Assembly: GCA_905221605.1 (NCBI GenBank)
Contig: CAJNDS010002256.1
Span: 74,571 to 138,570 of the forward strand
Source of the DNA: Symbiodinium natans
Taxonomy: Eukaryota; Sar; Dinophyceae; Suessiales; Symbiodiniaceae
DNA length: 64,000 nucleotides
Reading direction: 5' to 3'
This document shows, piece by piece, positions 51,850 to 62,411 of this stretch (position 1 is its first letter; the number at the start of each line of letters is the position of its first letter). Made by a program: the position numbers and the translations under genes. The notes beneath the pieces were generated by a model that was not told the origin of the DNA, made no database searches, and saw only the letters and a program-made list of their open reading frames with translations.

Positions 51850-51962
51850 CTGTGTGTGTGTGTGTGTGTCTCTCTCTCTCTTCCTCCCTCCCTCTCTCCC
51901 TCCCCCCTCTCTCTCCCTCCCTCTCTCTCTCTCTCTCCCTCCCTCTCCCTCTCCCTCCCTTT
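51850..51962. repeat. (TG)n-(TC)n polypyrimidine tract
   Basis: A short TG run passes into CT and CCCTCC repeats, all pyrimidine on the plus strand. The Glu/Arg-rich minus frames here are artefacts. Confidence 0.93.
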
Positions 51963-52272
51963 GAGCCATGATGCAGACACGGGCGGGGTTGTACAGAGTG
52001 TTGGCCACTGCATCAGTAGGCCTGAGCGGGATGGGACCCTGCCTTTCTGCTTGCGCAGCTGGAGCCAGTTTGATCACATTATGTTTGAGTGTATCTGTAC
52101 CTTGTCATCTACAAGCGCTCGCCTAATTCTTTTGGAGACGTTTGAAGCTATTTCCCTTCCATGTAGTTCATCACAGAAGCAGCACAGTGGAGCCTCTCTG
52201 GAATGACCTGGAAGCAGGTACAGCAGTACGACGCTGTCCTGCTCGAACAGATTTTGGGGCCACACCCTCAGT

Positions 52273-52578
52273 TTGCAGGGCTGTTTGTGGGTTCTGCCTG
52301 GCACTCCATGCCTTCCTGAAGGCCACCTGTACTTTGTGGGCATTCGTGGGCGAGACCTTGCCAACGTGGACGCCAAGGATTCTTTGAGGGTTGGGTTGGG
52401 TGACACAAGGGTCCCGATGCTGTGGCTATATCTCCTGTGGAAAAAGGAATTCAGGACGCGTGAAGTGCAACAACTTCTCCTGGGGCCATGTCCTTTCTGC
52501 GAGGCTGCGGCAGCACAGCTGGACCTCGAGACGGTGGCCACCTTCGACCAAAATTCACGGGTGCCAGCCTTGGCTTAA
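52273..52578 (+). CDS. Possible exon, unknown protein
   Basis: The open frame includes LPEGHLYFVGIRGRDLANVD, VPMLWLYLLWKKEFRTREVQ and CPFCEAAAAQLD. It looks more protein-like than competing frames, but no family is recognised and splice limits are unknown. Confidence 0.3.
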   Translation: MQGCLWVLPGTPCLPEGHLYFVGIRGRDLANVDAKDSLRVGLGDTRVPMLWLYLLWKKEFRTREVQQLLLGPCPFCEAAAAQLDLETVATFDQNSRVPALA

Positions 52579-53235
52579 GGTGCGAGTGGAGCTGGCGGCT
52601 CGCCATCAATGTTGGCCGCTGTGGTACTTGTGAAGAGCTGCGATAGAGTTCGATAGAGAGACGAATCATGTCATTGACAGAGTGCTCCCCGGCCAGAATG
52701 GATTTTCGGCCTTGTACAACTATGGAGTTATGCCGTCGCGGGTGCAGGCCGGGCGAAGCTTGCACATATCTCGTTCCATTCAACACGCTCGGTTTTGTAT
52801 TCGGCGGTGGCGGAAGTCTCTTGTTCACTTGCTGTGCCATGAAAACGTGCCATGTTCTGGTTGGGACGATGCAATCAATAGCCGGCAAGGGCAGCTCTCG
52901 ATATCAAAGATGAAGCATCCTTTGGGCACGTCGCATGGCAACGTTCTTCCTGACCACGCTCATAAGTGCAGCAAGCGCGCTACGTGCAGAGACAAAAACG
53001 ATCGTGGATAACCAAGGCAATGTTTTCTGGGCACTGACTCATGTGCGCCAGTGGCAACATGCCAAATGAATCCGCGGTCTTTCTCTTTAGTCTTAAGGAA
53101 ACTGACAAAAGCCGCCTTCCCACGCATACTAACGCACTGTCAATGTCATGTCATGTCATGTCCCTACCTAGTTCATGACTCGAATCTTAAGACTGAAGTT
53201 TCCTGTTCACCAACGGCCTGGGAGAAGGCTGCCGC

Positions 53236-53409
<174 letters not shown>

Positions 53410-53569
53410 TGTACATGCAGAAACTAAGCTTGCGCGGCAATATGCCGGCGTTTTCCGTGCCACTTCTCCCTTTTGTGATGAGACTGTTTTGCTGAAAGTG
53501 TGAGCCCATCTCTTGCTCCTGTTCCTGTCATTGCTGTACAGGAAGAGACGCCACACTTATTCCTGTTCT

Positions 53570-53880
53570 TGATTCAAGGTTCGTTAAATACTTGGGGGCT
53601 TTTCTAGATGGCACTCACACTTGCGGCACTGTATCTCCCAGGCAATTGCGTCCTCAAGTATTTCTCCGCCCGCTTGCTGGTCATTCTTCTCTTCACCTTC
53701 TTGCAAACTTGCAGGTTGTGTAGGTCGATCATTCAGTCCGTTCTAGCGTATGCATGGAAAGCGCGGTTTTCCTCCTGCGCAAACTTGATTAACGTGGTTG
53801 TGTGCGGTACAAAGCTCTACGTAGAATCTTGGCTCGCAAGAAATTGAACCATGTCCTGGCACACCCAAACCTTGGAACGT
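53570..53880 (+). pseudogene. LINE reverse transcriptase thumb fragment
   Basis: FVKYLGAFLDGTHT near 53583 resembles the KYLG motif that ends the palm of LINE RTs. In another frame WKARFSSCANLINVVVCG with KLYVESWLARN resembles the usual following helix (kL..fdaVv.skLLYGLE), and RRILARKKLN follows. Two frame changes, only about 100 residues, no catalytic core. Confidence 0.4.
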
Positions 53881-54594
53881 TTGTCACATTCCCACCAGGC
53901 TTGTGCATGTCACGAAGCTTTTACCATATACAGCAGGTTGACCAAGAGCCCGTTAAGCAGAATCGTGCCTCACAGAGGGCCAAGCAAAGGTGCGACTACA
54001 TTTGTTCAGGCTTTCGATGGTATGGATGGACAATACGATCTTGCACCGTATGGTCGCCCCAGTTGCAGGAGGCTCTAGTTACTCTAGTCAATTAAACACG
54101 AAGTCCTGCATGACTGCCAAGAGGGCGCATCAATTGCAACTTATACCAACATGTCTGTCTACTTGCTGGTTGCCCGTGAAATTCCCCGGTGCTGGGAAAG
54201 AAGGCGAAGCAAACTAGTACAGTAAGTTGCGCTACACCCTCACAGCAAACCATAGCCAGAGTCGTTGTGCCTAGCAGTGTATCAAAGCACTGCACCCAAC
54301 TTATCATGCGTGGCCAGACCTTCCTCTCCGGGGAGTGGTCGAATGCCTGTGGAACACCAGAGCAGCCCCTCCGAGGCCAGGGCACAAGTCCTCGTCTCAC
54401 TTCTACCAGGGCTTCAGCTGGCCTGAGAGTGGTGCTGTTCTGTTGGGAGCTTGTTTTCAGCTCTAGACTTCGTTGGGGGGGTAACCCTACTATGGTCTCC
54501 TAACAAGGATCTGATTGGATAAGGTTTGCCAGGGTTTGATTGTGAAGCAAAGCAGCTCGTTTAGGCAAGGTGCAAGCCCCGGAAAGCTGAAATG

Positions 54595-54780
54595 AAAGGC
54601 CCAAAATGCGAATCTGGATATTTGTCTTTTTTCAGCGTCTGCTGTGGCGACTGGGCAGGCATCTCGCTTCTGGCCGAAGATGTGAATGGTGACGTGCGGT
54701 TTCCGGTGAAGTGCCCTCAGGCGAACTGCCATGAACATTTGGGCACCATGCTGGAATTGCATGCGGTGCTACGTACAGTT
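54595..54780 (+). CDS. Exon of an IBR/RING-like zinc protein
   Basis: After a T-rich tract ending CAG near 54634 the frame reads VCCGDWAGISLLAEDVNGDV, then RFPVKCPQANC. The spacing of Cys residues and FPVKCP resembles IBR (in-between-RING) domains of RBR ubiquitin ligases. Plausible further exon sequence lies at 54841-54935 (ERAMYQDLRATDYEAVMPAL) and around 55080-55170. The gene cannot be assembled with confidence; domain assignment is tentative. Confidence 0.35.
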
Positions 54781-55174
54781 GTTTGTCTCTGAGGGCTTCA
54801 GCTGGCTTCCCGTGTGTTCCCACTCCCAGCTTCCTTTCATGAGTATGGAGCGTGCTATGTATCAGGACCTTCGTGCAACGGATTACGAGGCAGTGATGCC
54901 TGCTTTGTGTAGGGCTGGGGTGCATAAGGGGCCTTGATCCCTGATTTCACTCAAGCTGGAAGAGAACTGAAAGCCAAAACCCCTTTTTGGCACGTCAACT
55001 CCAAGCGGTTTTGTGACCACTGGCAGGTTGTCTTCCCACGATGGCAGACGCAAGCACAGTGGTCTGCCAACCGCCCAGATTGTTGAGGGTGTACAATTGC
55101 TGCCGGAAGAGTTGTTTGTGGCAGCCAGCATGATGTACTTGTGTGAATGCCACGTTGATGATTCGCCGGCTTAA

Positions 55175-55620
55175 GCCTACTGGAGATGCCGGTGTCCTGG
55201 TTTCTTATGAGCTTTTAGTGCTATGCCCGGCTGTTTGGCTGTCCTCGGCCTCCCTCCCAGCACAATCGCACATGTTAGATGATATCCTGCAATAAGAGTG
55301 TGAGAGTGGGCTGGTGGTGCTTGGGGGTATGTTTGTGCGTGTCCGTTGAGAGGCAAGGAGGGCCAGGAAGGGGGGGGAGAGAATCAGGAAGTGGCTTGGA
55401 ACCTTGTGACTGGCTCGCACATCGTTTGTTGATGGGCGTGTTTGCAACCCAGGGTGCAGAGCGAAACCGTTGCTGCACGTTTCTGCAAATGGCGATGTTG
55501 GTGACTTGCGTGAAGGGCTTTCTTCATCCATCAATCATCAGTGCTACGCAGGCTGCGGCATCTCTGACCTGCGACTTTTTTGTCGTGAGTTTGGAAGTTC
55601 AATTTACCTAGGACTGGCGC
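55175..55620. other. No recognised gene
   Basis: G-rich stretch at 55310-55390; nothing else noted. Confidence 0.35.
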
Positions 55621-55924
55621 TTTGAGTTCTTCTTCGACATTCGGTCGGGCACCCGTTAGGGCAACAGGAGGGGTGAGGCCACATGACTTGATTAGACCGA
55701 ACTGTTCAGCATGCCTGGCTGACAAGGGACTACAACAAAGAGACCGCCTATTTCAGTCCCAGCCTCGAGCTGCAAAGCTTGCTCTTTGTCTCCTTGAGAT
55801 GACAAAGAGCTTGCTTCAACAGGCTCTGTGTTTTGCCAAGTCTTTGCGAAGTACTCACGTCCGTGCGTGTCGACAGAGATTCTGCGGCTCCAAAGACCGA
55901 GACTTCAAGTCGCCTCTTCTAGCC

Positions 55925-56869
55925 ATGTGCGACGTTTGCGACTGTGAGGTTCAAAGTCTGCTATCTACCCGCTACACAGACTTTGATGTGGAAAGCCTTC
56001 CATCCGACCGAAGTACTGATTCGTACAGCTTGGACGACTTTCGCAGAGGTCCTGAGCATTGGAAGCCGGATGCAGTGTGGACTGCCGCTCTAGCAGCTGC
56101 GCGGTTCATCGCAAAGTACAAGGAGCACCGAAAGGCACCCACAGCGCACCCAGAACAAACCTGGATCGTTTTCGATTGGGATGACACGCTGATGCCTACC
56201 AGTTTCCTTGATGATTTGGAGAGGATGATGCCCAAGAGAGGCCTTGGGCAAAGGCAGGGCTCAAAACAGGCCGGGCTGCCGCGAGACTGTCCCTGCTTCG
56301 CGGCCATGGAACGACACGCCGACCGCGTCCGCTCCATCCTGCGGACAGCCCGCTCCCTTGGCAACGTGGCCATCGTCACGATGGCCGAGCGGCCTTGGGT
56401 GCCCGAGTCTGCGTCCCAATACCTTCCGGGCCTCGATCTGGAAGTGCTGCTCTCCGAGCTGGACATCCCAATCCTGTATGGCCCCGAGTTCATGGGCTCC
56501 ATGAACTCCTGCGACACCTCTGTGCCTGAGGGCGAGGGTGACGTTTATGTTGCATCGAAGTGTGCTGCCATGCTCGACTTCCTCAAGCAGGGTGCAGACA
56601 GCCCATGCAACTTGATTTCCATCGGAGATTCGACAATCGAGAAGCATGCGGCCAAGCAGGCTTCGCGTACCCTGGGTGCCAAGAACCCGCAGTCACTGTG
56701 CAAGACTGTGAAGCTCCTGACTGACCCCTCCTTGAAGGAGCTGTCCAGTGAACTGGAGATTGTACAGATGTGGCTGGAACGACTGGCTCGACACTTTCAG
56801 CCGGTGGACGTCGATGCGGAGACAGTGGAGGAGCTGGAGTCGACTGTGCAGAGGCTACTTGTGGTCTAG
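55925..56869 (+). CDS. HAD-superfamily phosphatase-like protein
   Basis: From the ATG at 55925 (GCCATGTGCGAC) the frame gives 314 residues without an intron; it is open upstream to 55622, so an earlier start is possible. An acidic, Ser-rich N-terminus (FDVESLPSDRSTDSYSLDDF) precedes the HAD core: WIVFDWDDTLMPTSFL with the DxDxT nucleophile motif (Asp84, Asp86), NVAIVTMAERPWV as motif II with the Thr, and LISIGDSTIEKHAA as motif IV. A ~60-residue helical tail follows with KLLTDPSLKELSSELEIVQM. The expected activity is phosphoester hydrolysis, probably in the cytosol; the substrate is unknown. Codon use is GC-rich from about 56240. Such small HAD proteins are frequent in dinoflagellates. Confidence 0.78.
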   Translation: MCDVCDCEVQSLLSTRYTDFDVESLPSDRSTDSYSLDDFRRGPEHWKPDAVWTAALAAARFIAKYKEHRKAPTAHPEQTWIVFDWDDTLMPTSFLDDLERMMPKRGLGQRQGSKQAGLPRDCPCFAAMERHADRVRSILRTARSLGNVAIVTMAERPWVPESASQYLPGLDLEVLLSELDIPILYGPEFMGSMNSCDTSVPEGEGDVYVASKCAAMLDFLKQGADSPCNLISIGDSTIEKHAAKQASRTLGAKNPQSLCKTVKLLTDPSLKELSSELEIVQMWLERLARHFQPVDVDAETVEELESTVQRLLVV

Positions 56870-58747
56870 CTGAGTCTAGCTGCACTGGACCACCCAGCCT
56901 GCATGGAAAATGTATGGAAATCCTAAGAAGTTGTACAGTGCGCATTTGTATAGACTTCGGCTCCCTGAGCTCCTTTTCGAGTGTACAGGGGCGGGACTCT
57001 CAGTGTGAGCCGGCGCTCTTCATCTATCTAAATTCATCGAATACTCTCACAAGAATTTTCCGAGACAAGCGAAAGCTTTGCTCTCATGTTGTTTCTCGTT
57101 GGGCAAACCCCACCGACACTCTGTGCTGTGTTTTGGAGGTACCTGGGCGTGGCAATCGACACATTGTTGGGAAGCCCGGCGGTGCTGACACAAGCCAATG
57201 GCATATGCTTTGCTAACATGGCTCACATGTGTTAGGGCCGTTTGCGGGCTCGAATGCTTGCGATGATGGCAAGACTAGCTTCCGTTGCCTTTTTGCTCAT
57301 TGTTGCTACAATGCATCATTTGCGGAGAGGCCCCTTGCACTGCGAAACAGCAGGACTCTACAGACCTCTTTGAGGTTTAGCAGATGTAGTTCGTTGCGAC
57401 CTCAGGCTCCTGCCGACAGCGCCGGGTAGAAAAAGAGTGCGTCTCTGAAGATTTCTGAAGAGGTGAGGCAGGTGAGGGATGACACTCACATGTGTTTTGG
57501 TGGAGGCCTGGCCACGACCGGCATTGTGCTGGTACTGCTCCTGACCGGGTCCAGGGCTCAGATGTCGAGACGTTTCCTTTCGTCACGCAACCACCATAGC
57601 CTCGAGGTCTCTCATGTTCTCCCGCGATGCGAACCGGCTCATCGTCAATCCAGCACCCTGGATGGAACAAAATGAGCAGACTGGTGCAACAGAGCTGGCT
57701 TGCTGTGTTGCTGTGGCGTGTGGCAGAAGAAGGACTTTTTGAAACGCGGTCGAAGCGTGTCGAGCCCCGAGGTAGAACAAATGATCCGCAGAGTCAAAGC
57801 CATTCGCAGGGCTCCTGGGGTCCGTGTGTTACTCGTGCGCTTGTGACATCCACCCGTGAGTTTTTCCCGCAGATATGGGATGGAGCCAGCTGCGGCTACT
57901 CAGGCGACAACCCCTTGATCGCGATGAAGATGGCAAATCAAGAGCAGAGCCCTGAAAATATCCGTCGCGTTTTGCTGGCTGTTAATGTTGGCCTTGCAGT
58001 CTCTACTTTGAAGCCGATTTCTCGAACAAAACCTGAGCCGTGGGGTTTCTTGAATGAAGGGGTTTATAGATCTGAATTGGCAGTCGTTATGAGGGCTGGA
58101 TGCAAAAAGGGATCTGAATTACGGGGCGGATTATGTATCCAAACCGGACGTCATGTAAGTTTCGAGAGCTGCGTGGTTGCACACCCCTATGCCCCTCCGT
58201 ATCCCTCCGTGTATTGCTTGGTTCGGAGTTGGCGCTTGCTGCCCGAATCTGCCCAAGGTTCAAACTCGAGGAGATTAAGAAGTCACGAATGCGCAGACAA
58301 GGCTACTTCGTCAGTGCCGAACTCTCGGTGCTCCCGCATTTTGCCAACCAAGAGCCTGTTTCGATGTGGTGCATTTGTGGTGTTATGATATGCCATGCCA
58401 TAGTATGCTTGTCGGCTACACCCGGGTATGCGCTGACCGCACGTATGTTGTGAGATGTTGTGAGGGTCAGGAAGCTTGCCTGTGGAATGACGGAAGCGCT
58501 TGCAGTCATTGCAGCAGTGAGGCGGCCATTCACTGCTGCACGTGCCGCTGCCTCTCTGCTAGCCGCCCAGATCCACCGAGTGAGCTCCGTACCGTCGCAA
58601 GTTCCCGACGTGTCCAGCTGCAGCATACATGTCTGGCTCCATGCAGCTGCATTTCTAACTATTCCCGCTCCAGCTTTGTCCAGCCTGTCTTCCCCAAGTC
58701 GCAAGTCGTGAAGTCCAGAAAGAGCACGCAGGCACACGGCTAAACTC
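56870..58747. other. Intergenic or exon-poor stretch
   Basis: One coding-looking patch at 57725-57844 reads KKDFLKRGRSVSSPEVEQMI, then RRVKAIRRAPGVRVLLV before a stop, but no family is recognised. The rest shows nothing. Confidence 0.35.
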
Positions 58748-60235
58748 ATGCCAAGAAGTAACAGTAACAACACAGGCTCATCAACCATTTCTGCAGCGGC
58801 AAGTGTTGATTCCGAACGGAGGGTCTTCAGTGTTCAGTCGAGCAACATCCCCTCAGTGACCCCTGAGCCCCCCCAATTTTTTGGCCGTTCATCGTCCTGC
58901 CGAGTCAAGCCATTTTTAGCGATGGAGCCGGAATCAGACGATGACCTCCCTCCGCTGATCGGAGAGGACCCGGCCGCTCAAGGTTTAGGGCAGTTGATGG
59001 CCTATAGGTTTTGGCACTAGAACATGCCTTCCTGTTGCAGGATGCAGACTTTTGACCATGTTACATGCATTTGTACTCGCAGCCTCCAGGCACGAGAAGT
59101 GTAGGCGCAGAATGCAGCACACATCCCTTCAGGATGGCAGCGAGGTGAGGGAAGCAAAGGAAGCAAAGGCCGAGGAGGCGAGGCGTGGTTGCGACCTTGC
59201 CACCGGACCGACACCTTTGGCAGCCAGCAAAGTAGGAGTGAGTGTGACTGTTCGTTTCTATGCCGTTCTTGGTGAAGTGTTGGGGTTTGCCTAATCTACC
59301 CCCCAGAGGCCCTCGAGTCTAAGAATGGGGGCTGGGTCAGGCCAGCGCGGCCCCTCCCAGGCCGGCACCTCGTCAGGGCCTTAGGGGCTCTTGACACCTC
59401 ATTTTCCGGCGACAGGATGGCGTAAGCTGACCTTACCAAGAGTTTTTAACGCTTTTCAGGTTCATAGGGGTTTCACGAACAGAGGGCTTTTCTGGTTTCC
59501 GTGAAAGACATCCCAACAAACTCAATTCACCCATGCTATGGATTTGAGCTTGGATCCCAGGGTTTTGAAGACCACTGCGGCCAAATGTTGTCGACCCCAG
59601 GTGCTGCACACCAGCCTTCCGGCCCTTCCGGGCCTTCGGGGCCTTCCGCGCCCTCCGGGCCTTCCGTGAAGTATGGCGATGATGACCTGGACGATGAAAC
59701 TGTGCAAGCAGCACAGCAACTGAGCATCTTGACTTGCAAAATGCATTAGGGTGTGGGGGTCCTTGTGCTTGTGGGTACTGATGCGGGATACCATTTCACA
59801 GTGTCCTCATGTAGAATGGCAGTGTGAGGAGATGCCGCCATTCAGCGCGAGCGCGAAGCCGGAGACAAGGAGGCACGAGAAGGGTCGAAAATGGTCCAAG
59901 ACCCAGTGGTGCAAGTGGTGCCAGTGACGAGCCTGCTGTTTCAGCACTTCTGCAGGTTTCGGCTGGTGACGCGCTTCAAGCTTTGATGAAGGAGGCTACT
60001 GGGCAAGACTGGCGAAGCCGGATTTGCGTTTAGGATCCACCGGGCGGCACTTGTGTGAGGCAGAGGAACAGAAAGCCCCCTTCAGGGAGCCAGATGTGAC
60101 TTTGCTGCAATCGCCAAAGTCGCTGCAAGCTTTGCGCGTCGTTTTCCAGCGTGTTTGCTCAAAGCACATGCAGGAGACGACGAAGAGAATGGCCCCCAAG
60201 TGGCAATGAGAAATCACCGAAGTTAATGACACGTG
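58748..60235 (+). CDS. 5' exons of the ankyrin-CS gene (tentative)
   Basis: The ATG at 58748 starts a Ser-rich, disordered first exon with PESDDDLPPLIGEDPAAQG, closing near 58982. Later coding-looking patches are 59090-59144 (HEKCRRRMQHTSLQDGSE), 59605-59730 (Gly-Pro-Ser repeats, then KYGDDDLDDETVQAAQQL), 59930-60020 (VSAGDALQALMKEATGQDW) and 60058-60208 (VTLLQSPKSLQALRVVFQRV). All are on the plus strand, and several are bounded by AG/G and GT. They lead into the ankyrin exons, but the splice pattern is not proven and some pieces could belong to a separate gene. Confidence 0.4.
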
Positions 60236-60249
60236 GGCATCAAAACACC

Positions 60250-61275
60250 GTGCGTTGCGGATGCTGCCGTCTGAGGTGCAGGCCATTGCCAAAGATGACT
60301 TCGAAGAATGCGAGGACTCTTGGTCTATGCCCTAAATTCCTATGTAGTGTCCGAAGGCAAGGATGGAAATCCTAAACCGAAGCATGCGCTGGTTATCACA
60401 GAGCCAGCCAGGATGCGCTGATGCAGGGTGCAGATGTGAACGCCGATTGTGGAGCGGGCATGTGTGCCCTCCACATGACTGCACTCAGAGGTGGGCTGAC
60501 AGCAAAGAGGCCAACGGTGGACGATCAGCATGCCGGCATGCCATGAATCTGTCGGCAGGGGAGATGTTCCTGTCGGAGCTGCTCATTGCCCATGGCGCGC
60601 AGATTAACCAGCGAGACCTGAGCGGCAACACTCCGCTGCTTTATGCCTGCCACTTTTATAGGCAGCATGGGCGCGGAGTCGAGCTGCTCGCCTTGAATAA
60701 TCTTGCAGTGCGAGCGCCCACAGCAACCTCTCACGTTCCTTGTCCCACTTGTCCCACTTGTCCCACTTGCCCCACTTGCCCCACGTGCCTACGTGCCCCA
60801 CTTTAGGGGTCTTTCATGTCATTACTTTAGATTTGACGTGAACGCGCACACACACACACACACACCCCTCTCGCACCCTCCAAACCCTAACAAATGCACA
60901 CCCCGGGGTAAGTGAGGCAAGTGAGGCAAGTGAGGCAAGTGAGGCAAGTGAGGCAAGTGAGGCAAGCGTGGCAAGCGTGGCAAGTGGGGCAAGTGGCGCC
61001 GGCGCGGCAAGGGGCAGCCATCGGCTAGCAGTGCACATGGAGGATATGCGGCACATGGGGCAAGAGGGGCAAGCGGCACACATCGTTTTGCGCTTCCAGA
61101 GTGGGGCAAGCGGGGCTGAACGGGTTTGCACATGTGTCGCGATGACCTGGCGAGGCTTTGCGCGCAGCTGCTTTTCCACAAGGCTGACCCTCACTATCGC
61201 GTGAAAGACGGGAAGCTGGCCGGAAAGAGCGCGCTGGACTTGATGGCTGCTCGGTCTGCCGTTTGTGCAGCTCTT
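60250..61275 (+). CDS. Ankyrin-repeat exons
   Basis: Three plus-strand segments read like successive ankyrin repeats: about 60411-60487 (DALMQGADVNADCGAGMCAL, then HMTALRGG), 60559-60695 (LLIAHGAQINQRDLSGNTPL, then LYACHFY) and 61170-61270 (LLFHKADPHYRVKDGKLAGK, then SALDLMAA). Short acidic exons precede them (ALRMLPSEVQAIAKDDFEEC; KDGNPKPKHALVITE). Ankyrin repeats bind partner proteins. The intron between the second and third repeat holds the 10-bp arrays at 60740-61100. Exon edges are estimates from GT/AG and domain continuity. Confidence 0.6.
60740..60805 (+). repeat. Intronic CCCACTTG(T/C)C tandem array
   Basis: About seven 9-10 bp units lie in the intron between ankyrin exons. The reverse complement (GGCAAGTGGG) matches units of the array that follows. 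Confidence 0.85.
60848..60867. repeat. (CA)n microsatellite
   Basis: About ten CA units, inside the same intron. Confidence 0.92.
60908..61100 (+). repeat. Intronic GTGAGGCAA / GTGGGGCAA tandem array
   Basis: About ten perfect or near-perfect 10-bp units in the first 100 bp, then diverged units (GGGGCAAG). Units near 60980-61000 are complementary to the CCCACTTGCC array at 60740-60805, so the intron RNA could fold into a long hairpin. Confidence 0.85.
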
Positions 61276-61510
61276 GAATGCAGCGGTCCTCAGCGGCCGT
61301 GCACCATGTCGATCCGCTGAGGAGAAGGCGTGCCTGGAGCCGAACACGGACGAGAACGTGCCTCGGCAGATGCGCGCGATGATCCAGCTGGCACTCGAGG
61401 GGTCTGAGACTTCTATGGAGGCCATCACCAAAATGTGCCTTGGACGGCAGGGCTGCTCTTCCTCAGACCTTCCCAGCCTTCCCAGCACAGCCAATTTCCG
61501 GAACCCAGGT

Positions 61511-62411
61511 GGATCTCAGTGAAATCGGAGAAGAAGAACAAGAAGCTCTTCCAAGTCTCTTCGAAAAGAGACAATTTTGAATACGCCGTGAAGAGCGTTG
61601 CCTGGGAGTTGCCCGAGAACGCGAAGAACGCTCAAGGGTATGCACCTGTCAAGCTAGATGTTCAGGCTGACAGCCTGATGGAGGAGCGCTTCACGATTCT
61701 ACAGGACTATCTGTTCAATGACGAGGGTGACAAGGTGAAAGTGTACATCACCTTCCCAGACGCTGCGGCTGGCAGTTTGGGCAGGAAGGAAGCAACTCGG
61801 ATGTTTTTCAGGTGCAGGTATGTCCATGAAATCGTGATTTTTCTCCTTTGCCTTCGAGACACCTGGGATAACCTTGGGCGCACAGCCAGGCATTGGAAGT
61901 CAGCTTCGAATTCCAAGCTTTCGACCTGAAGTTGCTCGATTCAATTTATTTTGGGTTCCCATGAAGACCAGCCCTTGGATTTCTTCGTTCTGGTCATACA
62001 AAGTGCCCTGTGCTGGTGACCAGTGCTGACAGGTTGCGTACAGGCCAGGAGAGCTTTCGCCTGCGTATAGAACCGCTCTACGGTTCGGTCGAGGTGGATC
62101 AGCGGCTTGCCTTTGAAGCTTTGGTGCTTGAAGCTTGAAGCAACTGAAGCGGGCTTGAAGGGGACTGGTGTGTGAGAATTGGAGAATATGCAAAGCTTAA
62201 GGCCAGTTTGGCCTCAGCCTGGCCTGAGGTGCAAATACCGTGCTTCTGAATCCTCCAAGAAGGCCAGTTCTTTGAAGCATAACAAGTTGACGTCAGCCCT
62301 CATGTTGGTGCGCGTGACTGCTTTCGACTCATTGCCCTGGAGCAGGTGACAGTTACTCTTGCTAAGCGGCACAAGAACCGCATCTGGCCAACTCTTCAAA
62401 AGGCTCGATGA
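61511..62411 (+). CDS. CS (p23-like) domain exons at the gene's 3' end
   Basis: Exon 61511-61818 reads NFEYAVKSVAWELPENAKNA and then FNDEGDKVKVYITFPDAA, the D..DKV.VY...P strand typical of CS domains. Further pieces follow: FDLKLLDS near 61920, YRPGESFRLRIEPLYGSVE near 62040-62092, and LIALEQVTVTLAKRHKNRIW, then PTLQKAR and a stop at 62409-62411. The order matches a CS fold (first strands, F.L.v......Y.....L, then kitItL.K....W..L). CS domains work as Hsp90-linked co-chaperone modules. In combination with upstream ankyrin repeats this suggests an adaptor or co-chaperone. Exon edges are approximate. Confidence 0.6.
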
